Positions 43,084 to 53,572 are shown, counted from the first letter of the stretch. The stretch is 64,000 nt of DNA from Neptuniibacter pectenicola (GCF_001597735.1 NZ_LUTS01000002.1:310001-374000); one strand, 5' to 3'. Numbers and translations are program-made. The notes: generated from the sequence alone by a model not told the origin.

Positions 43084-43578
43084 ATGTCTAACAACAAAAA
43101 GCGCGCATTAGATCGGCTGGATATCAGTATACTCCGCACCTTGCAGGTTGATGGGCGGATTAGTTACGTTGATTTAGCAGAAAAGGTGGGTTTAAGCTCT
43201 ACCCCGTGTATTGAGCGGGTTAAGCGGTTGGAAAAAGAGGGATATATCGAGGGTTACCATGCCCGATTAAACCCTCAGTTGCTGGACTACAATATGTTGG
43301 TCTTTGTTGAGATCTCGTTGTCTTATCAAACCCCTGACGCGTTCCAGATGTTTAATCGTGCGGTGTGTGATTTACCTTATATACTTGAGTGCCACTTGGT
43401 ATCGGGTGATGCCGATTACCTACTCAAGGCGCGTATTAACGATATGTCGGAATATCGAGCGCTGTTAGGGGATATGTTACTCACATTGCCCGGTGTGAAA
43501 AACTCTAAGAGTTATATAGTGATGGAAGAGGTAAGGGAAACCCATGCTTTACCTATTGAATATAAAGCGGGCAGTTAA
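43084..43578 (+). CDS. Lrp/AsnC-family transcriptional regulator
   Basis: A 164-residue regulator. The N-terminal helix-turn-helix has LDISILRTLQVDGRISYVDL, then VGLSSTPCIERVKRLEKEGY, and the C-terminal RAM ligand domain contains HLVSGDADYLLKARI. Its divergent position beside dadA suggests it is the alanine-responsive activator of the dad genes (DadR-like). This is an inference from context. Confidence 0.93.
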   Translation: MSNNKKRALDRLDISILRTLQVDGRISYVDLAEKVGLSSTPCIERVKRLEKEGYIEGYHARLNPQLLDYNMLVFVEISLSYQTPDAFQMFNRAVCDLPYILECHLVSGDADYLLKARINDMSEYRALLGDMLLTLPGVKNSKSYIVMEEVRETHALPIEYKAGS

Positions 43579-44347
43579 TCAAGGTATTCGTGCTATAGCC
43601 GTTTGTGTGTAAAGCGCAGCGTCCGTCGGGTTTTACGACTGGTGCGGGCCAGCCTTGCCTTATACCTATTTTCTGTTTTTTAATTTAAAAGTCGCCGCTT
43701 TTTCTAGGGCCATTTCTACGTTCCTAGTTACCCCGCCATTCCGCGCGCTATTTCATGCCTAGATAGTAAGCCTCTTAAATGTTTTTATGCGGCCTTTATC
43801 GTTGCTGCAGATGAAGATGTGTTCGATATATACAGAAAATAGCCTGTTATTATTCTTAATTTAAAGCGAACGCTATTGAATACGTCCTCTTTGTAGTGAA
43901 AACGTCTGATTATGTGTGGATTTTCCCAATAGATCGCTATAAATACGATTAATTCTCTATTAAATAGCATATTTCCCTTTTATGAGGGGGTAATTAAAGT
44001 TATTTATTCGGAATATCCGTTAATTTCAAAGCCATTATCTAGTTGAATTAACTTATCTTATGGGTAACTACTATGTGTTGTAATTAAGCTATCGCTGTTT
44101 TAGGGCCGTTTCTTTTTGGCAGAAGCATAGGTAATTTCGAGCAATACTCGCTTGTGCTGTGATAGCTGAGGCCTGCATCTTGCGCGAAATTATCAAGTCG
44201 GTCAGCAGTTATGCTGTTTTCACACCTAAGAGTTAACTGTTCTTTTGCGATCACAAACGCATTTGAAGTACAGTATTGGATGTTCTAATAATAAGACTCT
44301 CAAGAGTAAACAAACCTCAATTAAGACAACAATATCGAGGAATAATA
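43579..44347. other. Long leader region before the alanine symporter
   Basis: About 770 bases, AT-rich, with no convincing gene on either strand (a 61-residue minus-strand frame has poor composition). No glycine riboswitch signature was found. It probably holds promoter and regulator sites for the symporter gene. Confidence 0.45.
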
Positions 44348-45721
44348 ATGGAAGCATTAACCAATTTTATCAATATGGTTAACGGCATTGTATGGGGTCC
44401 CATGATGCTGGTATTGATTCTAGGTGTAGGCCTGTTCTTGCAACTAGGATTAAAACTGATGCCAATCTTTAAGCTTGGCACTGGTTTTAAACTTATGTGG
44501 AGCGGCCGTAAAACGCCTGACTCTGAAAAAGAAGAGGGTGATATATCGCCGTTCCAAGCGTTGATGACAGCGATGTCGGCAACGGTAGGTACAGGTAATA
44601 TTGCAGGTGTAGCTACTGCTGTATTCCTAGGTGGTCCTGGTGCACTGTTCTGGATGTGGTGTACTGCACTGGTGGGTATGGCGACTAAATTTTCAGAAGC
44701 TGTACTGGCGGTTAAATACCGTGAAGTAGATGAAGAGGGAAACCATGTGGGTGGCCCGATGTATTACATCAAGAATGGCCTAGGTAAAAAATGGGCTTGG
44801 ATGGGTACGTTATTCGCTATTTTCGGTACCATCGCTGGTTTTGGTATTGGCAACACAGTTCAATCTAACTCGGTTGCATCCGTTCTTGAATCTAACTTCG
44901 GTACACCGTTGTGGGTTACCGGTGTTGTTTTAATGGTACTTACGGCTGCTGTGTTACTTGGCGGTATTAAACGTATTGGTGCTGTTGCCGGCTCCCTTGT
45001 ACCGTTGATGGCGATCAGTTATCTTGTTGCTGGCCTTGTTGTATTGGCGATTAATGCTGATGCGATTCCTCATGCTCTTGATCTTATTTTTACGTATGCA
45101 TTTACTGAATCCGCTGCTGAAGGTGGTTTTGCTGGTGCTGCGGTATGGGCGGCTATCCGCTTTGGTGTAGCGCGTGGTGTATTCTCAAACGAAGCGGGCT
45201 TAGGTTCTGCACCTATTGCTCATGCGGCGTCTCAAACTAAAGATCCTGTTCGTCAGGGTTTAATCGCGATGTTAGGTACGTTCCTCGATACTATCATCAT
45301 CTGTTCGATTACCGGTTTAGTGATTATTACATCGGGTGCTTGGACTTCAGGTGAGTCCGGTGCAGCATTGACCTCTGCGGCTTTTGCTCAGGCACTTCCT
45401 GGTGTTGGTAACTATATTGTCGCAATCGCTTTGGCTATTTTTGCTTTCACAACTATTTTGGGGTGGAGTGTTTATGGCGAACGTTGCGCAGAGTACCTGT
45501 TTGGCGTGAAGATTATTGTACCTTTCCGCATCCTTTGGATCCTTGCTGTTCCTGTGGGCACAATGGTTGGTTTAGAGTTTGTATGGTTGCTGGCTGATAC
45601 GCTTAATGCGTTGATGGCGATCCCTAACTTGGTAGCCCTTGCGCTATTGAGTCCTGTTGTATTCCGCTTAACACGTGAGTACTTTGAAAAGCAGGCCGCG
45701 GCGTCTTTAGCGGGTAAATAA
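44348..45721 (+). CDS. Alanine/glycine:cation symporter (AGCS family)
   Basis: Sodium-coupled amino-acid transporter of 457 residues with about eleven membrane helices. ATG 44348 follows GAGG by seven bases; the in-frame TTG at 44276 is not supported. Landmarks: SPFQALMTAMSATVGTGNIA near residue 55, GGPMYYIKNGLG near 135 and SNEAGLGSAPIAHAASQTKD near 280. It likely imports alanine for the adjacent dad pathway. Confidence 0.93.
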   Translation: MEALTNFINMVNGIVWGPMMLVLILGVGLFLQLGLKLMPIFKLGTGFKLMWSGRKTPDSEKEEGDISPFQALMTAMSATVGTGNIAGVATAVFLGGPGALFWMWCTALVGMATKFSEAVLAVKYREVDEEGNHVGGPMYYIKNGLGKKWAWMGTLFAIFGTIAGFGIGNTVQSNSVASVLESNFGTPLWVTGVVLMVLTAAVLLGGIKRIGAVAGSLVPLMAISYLVAGLVVLAINADAIPHALDLIFTYAFTESAAEGGFAGAAVWAAIRFGVARGVFSNEAGLGSAPIAHAASQTKDPVRQGLIAMLGTFLDTIIICSITGLVIITSGAWTSGESGAALTSAAFAQALPGVGNYIVAIALAIFAFTTILGWSVYGERCAEYLFGVKIIVPFRILWILAVPVGTMVGLEFVWLLADTLNALMAIPNLVALALLSPVVFRLTREYFEKQAAASLAGK

Positions 45722-45780
45722 AGGCGACAGTAAGCCAAGACGGCACAGCCGTTATTGTTTTAAAATTCAATAAGTTAGTT

Positions 45781-45807
45781 AACCGGGCCTTGGCCCGGTT
45801 TTTTTTG
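45781..45807 (+). terminator. Terminator after alanine symporter
   Basis: AACCGGGCC and GGCCCGGTT form a 9-bp stem with a 2-base loop, followed by a run of T. Confidence 0.92.
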
Positions 45808-45926
45808 TCTATTTTTCGTTATTTGTTTACATAACTTTACAGATAAATGCTTAATATTAGATTATTCTTACGTAGTACGATGATATTATTATGTCTGATG
45901 ATTAAATCAGTGAGGAGAGTCTAACA

Positions 45927-46400
45927 ATGGAAAAGTTTATTAAAGCAGCATTATGCGCGACGGTATTGGCGACAACCGTTTCACCTGTTATGGCAGAAGA
46001 TTTCCCTTTTGAAGACCAGATTGAAGGCCGTCAAGGTTACTTCCAGATGGTTAAATTCAATATGGGTGTTTTGGGTGCAATGGCAAAAGGTGAACGTGAT
46101 TATGATGCCAAATTAGCGCAAGCAATTGCCGATAACCTTAAAAATGCAGCTTTAATGGATAATGCGCTTATGTGGCCAAAAGGGTCTGATATGGACGCTG
46201 AGGGTTTATCCGGTAAAACAAAAGCTAAAGCCGCTATCTGGCAGGAAGGTTCAGATATTGGTGAGAAGCATGAGAACTGGGTTGCAGCAGTCAATACTAT
46301 GGCTGAAAACGCAGGTCAGGGTGTTGGTGCACTACGTGGTGCGATTGGCCCGCTAGGCAAGTCATGTAAAGCATGTCATAAAGAATATAAAGCTAAATAA
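45927..46400 (+). CDS. Cytochrome c' (class II cytochrome c)
   Basis: Periplasmic heme protein, 157 residues. A signal peptide (cut near VMA/EDF) precedes a four-helix domain beginning with RQGYFQMVKFNMGVLGAM. The heme-binding CKACH motif lies near the C terminus (CKACHKEYKAK), the hallmark of class II cytochromes. Members bind nitric oxide or transfer electrons. The cytochrome b gene 75 bp downstream is a frequent partner. Confidence 0.93.
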   Translation: MEKFIKAALCATVLATTVSPVMAEDFPFEDQIEGRQGYFQMVKFNMGVLGAMAKGERDYDAKLAQAIADNLKNAALMDNALMWPKGSDMDAEGLSGKTKAKAAIWQEGSDIGEKHENWVAAVNTMAENAGQGVGALRGAIGPLGKSCKACHKEYKAK

Positions 46401-46475
46401 GTGACTGTTAGGCAGCTTTATTCTTCAATGAAGCTGCCGTTATAATTTTTTAAGGGCACAAGGAGTATCAAATTA

Positions 46476-47129
46476 ATGGTTAAGATTTGGGATCTACCAA
46501 CTCGGATTTTCCATTGGGTGCTTGTCTCGCTATTTGTCTTTCTTATCTATAGCGGTAATTGGGATGACAGCTTCATGAAATGGCACTTTTATAGTGGCTA
46601 TTTACTGTCGGGTTTGATTCTGTTTCGTGTTTTATGGGGGATAGTTGGTACGTACTATGCCCGTTTTTGCTCTTTCGTCGTTTCGCCTATCAAAGGGCTT
46701 ACCTATTTAAAATCGATGTTTAAGGGTAATTCAACACATTTTTATGGTCACAACCCAGCGGGTGCCATGATGGTTGTGATGCTTATTTTATTGCTGATGT
46801 TGCAGGTAGCGTCCGGTTTAGTCACGTCTGATGAAGTGTTATGGGATGGACCTTTTTATGCCAGTGTCAGTGATGAATTAGCCAGTTTAGGTGCTGAAAT
46901 TCACCATAAGGTACAGCTGATATTACAGTGTTTAGTCGGGCTACATATTCTTGGTGTCGTTGCCCACAGTGTCCTCTTTAAGGAGAAACTGGTGGCGTCT
47001 ATGATCACGGGGAATAAAAAGGATTTAGGGAACGCGAAACCACGGGGTTCTATTAATCCAGTGGCTTTGTTGATGTGTGTCGCAGTAAGCGTTGCCTGGG
47101 TGTATTACTTATTTGGTTTACCTATCTAA
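46476..47129 (+). CDS. Cytochrome b (b561-type) partner of cytochrome c'
   Basis: A 217-residue integral membrane di-heme cytochrome b. Histidines lie in RIFHWVLV, KWHFYSGY and HHKVQLILQCLVGLHILGVVAHS, spread over four or five helices. It is probably a quinol-oxidising or redox-relay protein for the cytochrome c' encoded just upstream; the physiological acceptor is not known. Confidence 0.88.
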   Translation: MVKIWDLPTRIFHWVLVSLFVFLIYSGNWDDSFMKWHFYSGYLLSGLILFRVLWGIVGTYYARFCSFVVSPIKGLTYLKSMFKGNSTHFYGHNPAGAMMVVMLILLLMLQVASGLVTSDEVLWDGPFYASVSDELASLGAEIHHKVQLILQCLVGLHILGVVAHSVLFKEKLVASMITGNKKDLGNAKPRGSINPVALLMCVAVSVAWVYYLFGLPI

Positions 47130-47146
47130 GCGCCATCTTTGGGTGT

Positions 47147-47170
47147 TAAGGGAGAGGACGCTCTCCCTTA
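47147..47170. terminator. Bidirectional terminator, cytochrome b / fumC
   Basis: TAAGGGAGAG and CTCTCCCTTA form a perfect 10-bp stem around GACG between convergent genes. Confidence 0.75.
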
Positions 47171-47194
47171 GTTATTACTTATCTGGTGTGCACT

Positions 47195-48565
47195 TCATGT
47201 TAGATTTTTTGGGTTAAGCAGTCGACTTAGCTCATCCCCATCCATACCTGTGACTTCTATTGCGACCTCCAATACGGTTCTTTTTTCTGCATACGCACGT
47301 TTAGCGATTATAGCGCCTTGTTCATAGCCAATGACTTGGTTTAATGCGGTAATTAGGATCGGGTTGAGGGCGAGGGTCGATTCTATTTGGGCGGTATTGA
47401 TTGTCATTTCCGAGATGGCGCTGTCTGCAAGTAATAACGCACTGTTACTTAACAGCTCAATACTTTGCGTTAAATTATGGGCGACTAGGGGGAGCATGAC
47501 ATTGAGTTGGAAATTACCTGATTGCCCTGCAAGGGTGATGCAGCAATCGTTACCGATGACTTGAGTGGCGGCCATCGCTACGGCTTCTGGCGCAACAGGG
47601 TTTACTTTGCCGGGCATGATACTGCTACCCGGCTGTAATACCGGTAAGCTGATTTCACCTAACCCCGCTAAGGGGCCGCTGTTGGCCCAGCGTAGATCGT
47701 TGGCAATTTTGATTAAGGCGACAGCTAAGGTCTTTAACTGTCCACTAAGTTCTACGGCGGTATCTTGGCTGCTGAGTGCGGCGAAGTGATTATGGGTTAC
47801 GTCTAGTGGCAATTGGGTGAGCTGGCTTAACTCGGCACAAACCGCTGTTGCAAAGCCTTTAGGTGTGTTGATACCGGTGCCCACGGCGGTACCGCCAATC
47901 GCAAGCTGATACAGCCGTGGTTGAACAGCCTGTAGTCGCTCTTTTGCTTGATCAAGTTGAGCTTTCCATCCACTGAGCTCTTGCGCATAAGTTACGGGCA
48001 TCGCATCCATTAAGTGCGTTCGACCGGTTTTTACAACGTGGGTTAAGGTTGCTGCCTTATCATCAATAACTTGGATGAGGTGGTCTAGCGCCGGTATAAG
48101 TTGGTCGTTAAGCAATAGGGCGGCACTCAGATGAATGCAGGTGGGGATTACGTCGTTGGAGCTTTGGCTCATGTTAACCTGATCATTAGGGTTAACGGGG
48201 ATGCCGAGCTGTTTAGAGGCTAGATGGGCGATCACTTCATTAGCGTTCATGTTGGTACTGGTGCCGGAGCCGGTTTGGAAGACATCGAGAGGGAATTCTC
48301 GGTCGTAGCACCCTTGGCTAACGTCCATTGCTGCGTGTTGAATCGCCACTGCTACATCTGGCGCAAGCGTACCTAGCTGGGCATTCGCGCGGGCGCAGGC
48401 GGCTTTGACTAACCCTAATGCACGGATAAAAGCCCGCGGCATGGCGATACCGCTGATGGTAAAGTTATCCACTGCGCGTTGGGTCTGGGCCCCATAAAGG
48501 GCATTGATGGGAACTTGTACCTCGCCGAGCGAGTCGCTTTCTATTCGATAGTTGTTTTTATCCAT
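47195..48565 (-). CDS. fumC: Fumarate hydratase class II
   Basis: Iron-free fumarase, 456 residues. The signature GSSIMPGKVNP near 310 and SGNFQLNVMLPL near 350 distinguish it from aspartase. TGSGTSTNMNANEV near 98 forms part of the active site, and GRTHLMDAMPVT near 180 holds the catalytic histidine. It interconverts fumarate and malate in the citric acid cycle. As a class II enzyme it works under oxidative or iron-poor conditions. Confidence 0.95.
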   Translation of the reverse strand: MDKNNYRIESDSLGEVQVPINALYGAQTQRAVDNFTISGIAMPRAFIRALGLVKAACARANAQLGTLAPDVAVAIQHAAMDVSQGCYDREFPLDVFQTGSGTSTNMNANEVIAHLASKQLGIPVNPNDQVNMSQSSNDVIPTCIHLSAALLLNDQLIPALDHLIQVIDDKAATLTHVVKTGRTHLMDAMPVTYAQELSGWKAQLDQAKERLQAVQPRLYQLAIGGTAVGTGINTPKGFATAVCAELSQLTQLPLDVTHNHFAALSSQDTAVELSGQLKTLAVALIKIANDLRWANSGPLAGLGEISLPVLQPGSSIMPGKVNPVAPEAVAMAATQVIGNDCCITLAGQSGNFQLNVMLPLVAHNLTQSIELLSNSALLLADSAISEMTINTAQIESTLALNPILITALNQVIGYEQGAIIAKRAYAEKRTVLEVAIEVTGMDGDELSRLLNPKNLT

Positions 48566-48728
48566 GATTTCACCTAATTAGCGGGCTGGTTCCCACTTTA
48601 AGTTTAGTCTAAGCGTGGATGAGTATAGGTTATGTTTTAACGATGACTGGCAATGTCAAGATATGTCTCGGGGATCGATCAGCCTTTAAGTAAGGTAAGG
48701 GCTGATCGCTCTGTTTTTTTGCTGGCCT

Positions 48729-50360
48729 TTAGCCTGCGGTTAACTCAATGCTTTGGTCCTGTGTGGCGGTGAAATGAAGCTCATGGCTGCTGCATATGAT
48801 GATTTTATCGGACCAGTGGGTTCTTAATTCTCGGTAGATCTTTTCCGCGAGGGCGCTATCTAGACCTGCAGTCGGCTCATCTAGCAAGATTAGTTTAGGG
48901 TCTTGGAGTATTAGGCGTGCTAAGCCGATACGCTTACGTTCACCACCTGAGGGTTGCCACTCACCTTCACCTAGCCATGTATCTAACCCTTGGGGGAGTC
49001 GTTTCGCCCAATGATCTAACTCAACAAGCTGGAGCGCGCGCCAGAGAGCGGGCTCGTTGATAGTCAGGTTAAGTGTAAGGTTATCCCTGAGCGTAGTACG
49101 GAGTATGTCGATCCGTTGCGGCATTAAACGGATCTGTTCTGCGCTGATGCCATTAACGTCGATCGTGCCATTCTTAGCCTTGAGTTGACCATAAATGAGC
49201 GCTAAGAGTGTGCTTTTTCCTACACCGCTATGTCCGCTGAGCCATACCCAACCGGGCCCCTTAATCTGCGCGCTGAACTGTTCAAATACAGGGCGGTGTT
49301 GCTGTGGATAACTGTATTCAAGATGATTAATCTGTACGCTTAGTTTAGGGCTACTTGTGTGGTTAAAGTGCCGCGTGTCAGGTTGTTCGGGGGTAGCTAT
49401 CAAGCTGTGTTGTAAGCGTCCTAAGGCGGCTAATCCCAGACCTAGATTGGCCAAGGCTGGGCAGTTACTTAGCAGTACTTCAGCGCTACCTAAGGTCAGT
49501 AAAAGGAGCATAAAGGCATATGCGCCGTCGAGTTGCTCGTGTTGAAAGGCGAGTAAGCCCTGCCAAAATACCAATACGGTCATTATGATTAAAATGAGTT
49601 GAGTCAGTAGCAATACTGCTTGTTGACGTTGTACTGCAGTGGCTTCCTCTTGATCGGTTTCTTGTGCTTGTTGTTGCAGGAAGTGCCCGCTGTCTCGCAA
49701 GCGTTCAAATAGGGTAAGTGTTCTCATGCAGCTTAAGAGCGCACTGGCCGAGAGCCATTGTTGACTGTGTTGTTGGTGTAATTTGGTTTCCGAGGCTAAA
49801 ACTCGATGGCTGTATAGCCAAGGCATTACAAACGTTGCAAAGAGCAGGGGAACAATGACCCACGGCAGTAAGCTGGGCAGCACTATATATAAGGTGATGA
49901 GGTAAGCGATCATCACTAAAAAGCTAACAGCGGCGGGGAGAATAGCTGAAAGATAGATGGCTTCGATATTTTGAATGTCTTGTAACAGGCGGCTGGAGGT
50001 TTCGTGACGGTTAAGTTGCTGCTCACTCCAGCTCATTCGGCTAATTAAACGAAAGAGGTTAGCCCGTAAGTGAGAGATGATACGAAAAGTGGCTTCATGG
50101 CTACTTAAGCGCTCGCCATAACGCCCAGCAGTACGGGATATAGAGAGCCCGCGCACGATGGCTCCAGGGGCGAAAAAGTTAAATGCGTGGGCGGCTACAG
50201 CGCTGAGTCCCGCCAACGCGGCTGCGCTAATAAACCAGCCAGATACTGCTAAGAGTGCGATACCGGAATAGGCGGTTAATACCGCCAGAATAATCCCCAA
50301 TAGCGCCATCTTACGTTCCTGTAACAGCAGCTTTAGATAAAGCCGTTTTACATTAGGCAT
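48729..50360 (-). CDS. cydC: Thiol-reductant ABC exporter subunit CydC
   Basis: ABC half-transporter of 543 residues: six N-terminal helices and an ATPase domain with SGHSGVGKSTLL, PSGGERKRIGLARL and LILLDEPTAGLD. With CydD it exports glutathione/cysteine and is needed to assemble cytochrome bd. The motif MSWSEQQLNRHETSSRLLQD after the second helix is typical of CydC. It overlaps cydD by 8 bp. Confidence 0.92.
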   Translation of the reverse strand: MPNVKRLYLKLLLQERKMALLGIILAVLTAYSGIALLAVSGWFISAAALAGLSAVAAHAFNFFAPGAIVRGLSISRTAGRYGERLSSHEATFRIISHLRANLFRLISRMSWSEQQLNRHETSSRLLQDIQNIEAIYLSAILPAAVSFLVMIAYLITLYIVLPSLLPWVIVPLLFATFVMPWLYSHRVLASETKLHQQHSQQWLSASALLSCMRTLTLFERLRDSGHFLQQQAQETDQEEATAVQRQQAVLLLTQLILIIMTVLVFWQGLLAFQHEQLDGAYAFMLLLLTLGSAEVLLSNCPALANLGLGLAALGRLQHSLIATPEQPDTRHFNHTSSPKLSVQINHLEYSYPQQHRPVFEQFSAQIKGPGWVWLSGHSGVGKSTLLALIYGQLKAKNGTIDVNGISAEQIRLMPQRIDILRTTLRDNLTLNLTINEPALWRALQLVELDHWAKRLPQGLDTWLGEGEWQPSGGERKRIGLARLILQDPKLILLDEPTAGLDSALAEKIYRELRTHWSDKIIICSSHELHFTATQDQSIELTAG

Positions 50361-52059
50361 CGGATAAGGCCTCCATCGTAATCACTTTGTTGAAAAAGTG
50401 CCGGTCAGAGGGCCGGTGACTGGTCATGATGAGCATGCCACCCTGTTCACTATACTGGGCAAGTTGCTGCATGAAGGCCTGCGCTGTGGCGTCATCTAAA
50501 TTTGCGGTAGGCTCATCCAGTAGTAATAGCTTGGGCTTATGTAAAAATACCCGGGCGAGGGCGATACGTTGTGCTTGACCGCCGGATAGGTAGCCTCCGG
50601 CGTCACTGATGAGGTAATCCAGCCCACCGGTGAGGGACATGACAAGGGTATCTATCTGCGCATCGTTAAGTGCTTTTAGCAGGGCCTCATCGCTGAAATT
50701 ACGTCCTAGGCAAAGGTTCTCTCGTATAGTGGCGAATAATAGCTCCGGTGTCTGGGTCATATACCCGATGTGCTTTCGCCAGTGTGGGTTTTGGTAGAGG
50801 GTGTGCTCAATACCATTGATTTTGATGGCTCCATAGTGGAGTGGGTAGAGTCCGGCCAATGTATCTAATAGGGTGGTTTTACCTGACCCAGACGGGCCGC
50901 TGAGTAGGATCTTATCGTTGGCTTCTAGCTGTATGGAGAGCGGGTGGTGTAACGCCTTATCTTTATCGCCAGACTGCACGGCCTCGATATATATGTGATG
51001 AACCTCAGGCAGGGCTTCGAGGGTCGAGTTGAGGTCAGTACTCGTTCTGTCATCGGCGAGTTGGTTTAAGGTGAGTAGGTGTTCGGCTACGCTGGTGGCG
51101 TCCGCTTTGGCGTGATATAGAGTTCCTAAGCGGCGTAAAGGAAGATAAAACTCTGGCGCAAGCATCAGTAGAAATACACCTTGGCTTAGTGAGAGATCAG
51201 TGCTCCAGCTTCCCAGTTGATATTTATCGAGGAAAAACAGGCCAAGATAAACAGCGACAAGCGCAACGCTAATGGCACTAAAAAATTCCAGTAAGGTATT
51301 TGATAGAAACGCTAAGCGTAATACACGCATGGTGGCTTCCCGGAAGGATTCCGATCGTCGAAATAATTTATCCGCTTCCTGTTCCGTTGTGCCAGCAAGC
51401 TGTAAGGCTTGTAGGTTCTTGAGTCGGTCGGAAATTAAATTGCCAAGTCGATTCAATTGTTTAAGGTTATCTCGGCTGGCTTGTCCCGCTTTGTGGCCTA
51501 CCAAAATCATAAACAAGGGCACGAGTGGTGCTGTGATTGCTAAAATGAGCGGGACCAACCAATTAACGGTCGCAGACGCTAAAATGACGGCGATCGGCAT
51601 GAGTACCGCTAAATATTTATAGGCACTGTAATCAGCAAAATAGAGCCGTAGGCTATTGATTTCGGTGCTAAGTAGGTTGCTGAGTTCAGCACTTTTAAAG
51701 GTAGGGAACAGACGGATATTAAGGGAAAAACAGCGTTCGAGGGCAAATTGACGTAAGTGGTTGCGTATTTTAATACTGGCCTGATTGGCAACGTTATTTT
51801 GCAGGTAGGTCGCTACGGCTTTTGTCACCAAACTGAGCGTTAATATCAACCAGGTTTGCCCATCGGGTAGCGTGCTGTCGGCTTGAAATAGGGCCTGATC
51901 TAAAATGCCCGCGACCATAAAGGCAAACAAGATCGTCATTGTGATCTGAACCAAACCTAGCAATACCGATAAGCGGTTTTCCCGTTTACCCTGTTGGCTA
52001 AATTGGCGAAGTAGATCGGCCGCGTTGTTGAACTGCATTTTTTGAGGCACTTTACCCAT
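50353..52059 (-). CDS. cydD: Thiol-reductant ABC exporter subunit CydD
   Basis: Partner of CydC, 568 residues. The ATPase domain has SGPSGSGKTTLL, YLSGGQAQRIALARVF and LLLLDEPTANLD; the N-terminal half is a six-helix exporter domain. ATG 52059 is used (ATG 52038 is an alternative). It is divergent from the sigma-54 activator gene, which lies between cydDC and the cydABX operon. Confidence 0.92.
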   Translation of the reverse strand: MGKVPQKMQFNNAADLLRQFSQQGKRENRLSVLLGLVQITMTILFAFMVAGILDQALFQADSTLPDGQTWLILTLSLVTKAVATYLQNNVANQASIKIRNHLRQFALERCFSLNIRLFPTFKSAELSNLLSTEINSLRLYFADYSAYKYLAVLMPIAVILASATVNWLVPLILAITAPLVPLFMILVGHKAGQASRDNLKQLNRLGNLISDRLKNLQALQLAGTTEQEADKLFRRSESFREATMRVLRLAFLSNTLLEFFSAISVALVAVYLGLFFLDKYQLGSWSTDLSLSQGVFLLMLAPEFYLPLRRLGTLYHAKADATSVAEHLLTLNQLADDRTSTDLNSTLEALPEVHHIYIEAVQSGDKDKALHHPLSIQLEANDKILLSGPSGSGKTTLLDTLAGLYPLHYGAIKINGIEHTLYQNPHWRKHIGYMTQTPELLFATIRENLCLGRNFSDEALLKALNDAQIDTLVMSLTGGLDYLISDAGGYLSGGQAQRIALARVFLHKPKLLLLDEPTANLDDATAQAFMQQLAQYSEQGGMLIMTSHRPSDRHFFNKVITMEALSDA

Positions 52060-52115
52060 GGTTACTCTGTTAACTCTAATGTTTGGCTATTTATGCTAGC
52101 TCTAAATATGGGTTT

Positions 52116-52142
52116 TTGTCATTATTGACAGATGTTTGACAA
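52116..52142. promoter_or_regulatory. Inverted repeat TTGTCA-N15-TGACAA at the activator start
   Basis: TTGTCA (52116-52121) and TGACAA (52137-52142) flank 15 bases in the cydD/activator divergent region. A similar TTGTCG-N14-CGACAA lies upstream of cydA (56515-56540). The shared form suggests a common regulator, possibly the adjacent activator, though the spacing differs by one base. Confidence 0.4.
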
Positions 52143-52150
52143 ATGACGAG

Positions 52151-53488
52151 ATGGTATCGATGACCCACACCAGCTGGCTTGCCTCTATTACCAATGTGTT
52201 GGATAGCTACTCTGAACCCGCAGTGCTGTTGGATGAAGAGTATAATGTAGTGGCGACAAATCAACACTACGATCATCGTTTCAAGCAGCATTCGAGTAAA
52301 GGCTTGAGAAAGTGCTATGAAATTTCGCATGGTTATAAGCAGCCCTGTGATATGGAAGGCGAAAGCTGTCCATTGAGGGCGGCGGCTGATAGTGGCTCTA
52401 CTTCCAGTGTGTTGCATATTCACAATACGGCTCAAGGCAAAGAGCATATGCGAATAGAAACCACCCCGGTGACAGATGAGCAGGAGCGCTGTTATTTTAT
52501 CGAGGTAATGAAACCGGTTAGTGAGGTCAGTGCCGAACCGATTGCAAATAAAATGATTGGTCGAAGCCCAGCGTTTAATGCGTTGGTCGATCGCATTCAG
52601 CGTGTAGGTAAGACCGAAACCAATGTATTGCTGACCGGACCATCGGGTAGTGGTAAAGAGCTTGCCGCTTTGGCTTTGCATGATGTTAGCCAAAGAACAC
52701 GGAAGCCTTTTGTGACCGTTGAATGTTCGGGGTTGGCTGATTCGCTGTTTGAAAGCGAAATGTTTGGTCATGTTAAAGGGGCCTTTACCGGCGCGATCAG
52801 TAACCGTAAAGGGCTGGTTGAGTCTGCTCGTGGTGGAACACTGTTTTTGGATGAAGTGGGCGACATTCCTATGCATCAGCAAGTTAAGTTGCTGCGCTTG
52901 ATTGAAACGCGAACGTTTCGTCCGGTGGGGGACAGTCAAGCTTATGAAGCGGATTTTCGCCTTATCTGTGCGACCCACAAAAACCTGCCCGCCATGGTTG
53001 AGGCGAATGAGTTTCGTGAAGACCTTTATTACCGTATTAGTACATTCCCAATTCGATTGCCTTCGCTTGCTGCGCGTAAAGCAGACCTGCCGTTGTTGGT
53101 TCAAAGTATTTTGTTGCGAATCGATAGTCATACCCCTTTTAATCTGGACTCTGAAGCGATGAGCCTGCTGGCAGAACAGCCGTTTAAAGGGAATATACGG
53201 GAACTGAAAAATATATTGGAACGGGCTACTGTGTTGAGCGATAAGCCTGATATTACCGTTGATATTATGCAGCAGGCACTGGATTTGAGTACGTTTCCAG
53301 ATGTGGCTGAAAATACTGTAGCGAGGGGCTTGCTGGGGCTGGCTCAAGCAAAACTGAGTTTGGAGGCGCTTGAGCAGGCGTATATTAAACAGCTTCTGGC
53401 GCATTACAGCGATAAGTCCGAGGTTGCTAACATTGCGGGGTGCAGTTTACGTACGCTCTATCGCAAGTTAAAAGTAGGTAATGATTAA
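52151..53488 (+). CDS. Sigma-54-dependent activator with a Cys-rich sensor domain
   Basis: Enhancer-binding protein of about 445 residues. The N-terminal PAS-like domain (about 8-125) contains cysteines 55, 66 and 73 ([13 protein letters not shown], then ESCPL), spaced as a possible metal or redox site. The AAA+ domain has [13 protein letters not shown], the sigma-54 contact loop GAFTGA, and Walker [12 protein letters not shown]. The C terminus is a Fis-type helix-turn-helix ([17 protein letters not shown]). ATG 52151 is used; TTG 52136 and ATG 52160 are alternatives. It lies between cydDC and cydABX and probably activates the sigma-54 promoter at 56490-56505. Confidence 0.9.
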   Translation: MVSMTHTSWLASITNVLDSYSEPAVLLDEEYNVVATNQHYDHRFKQHSSKGLRKCYEISHGYKQPCDMEGESCPLRAAADSGSTSSVLHIHNTAQGKEHMRIETTPVTDEQERCYFIEVMKPVSEVSAEPIANKMIGRSPAFNALVDRIQRVGKTETNVLLTGPSGSGKELAALALHDVSQRTRKPFVTVECSGLADSLFESEMFGHVKGAFTGAISNRKGLVESARGGTLFLDEVGDIPMHQQVKLLRLIETRTFRPVGDSQAYEADFRLICATHKNLPAMVEANEFREDLYYRISTFPIRLPSLAARKADLPLLVQSILLRIDSHTPFNLDSEAMSLLAEQPFKGNIRELKNILERATVLSDKPDITVDIMQQALDLSTFPDVAENTVARGLLGLAQAKLSLEALEQAYIKQLLAHYSDKSEVANIAGCSLRTLYRKLKVGND

Positions 53489-53572
53489 GTTTCATTGACC
53501 TAGGTTGAGTGCGTAGTGCTGTCCTGGCAAATACGCATTGAGTAACCCTTCGTATTAAAGGGGAAGAGGTAG

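Noticed and set aside
43579-44347. Glycine or alanine riboswitch before the symporter gene
   Set aside because: No conserved aptamer elements were found in either orientation.
52091-53404. 437-residue minus-strand frame opposite the sigma-54 activator
   Set aside because: Long but a shadow of a gene with intact AAA+ and GAFTGA motifs; its own translation has no recognisable domain.
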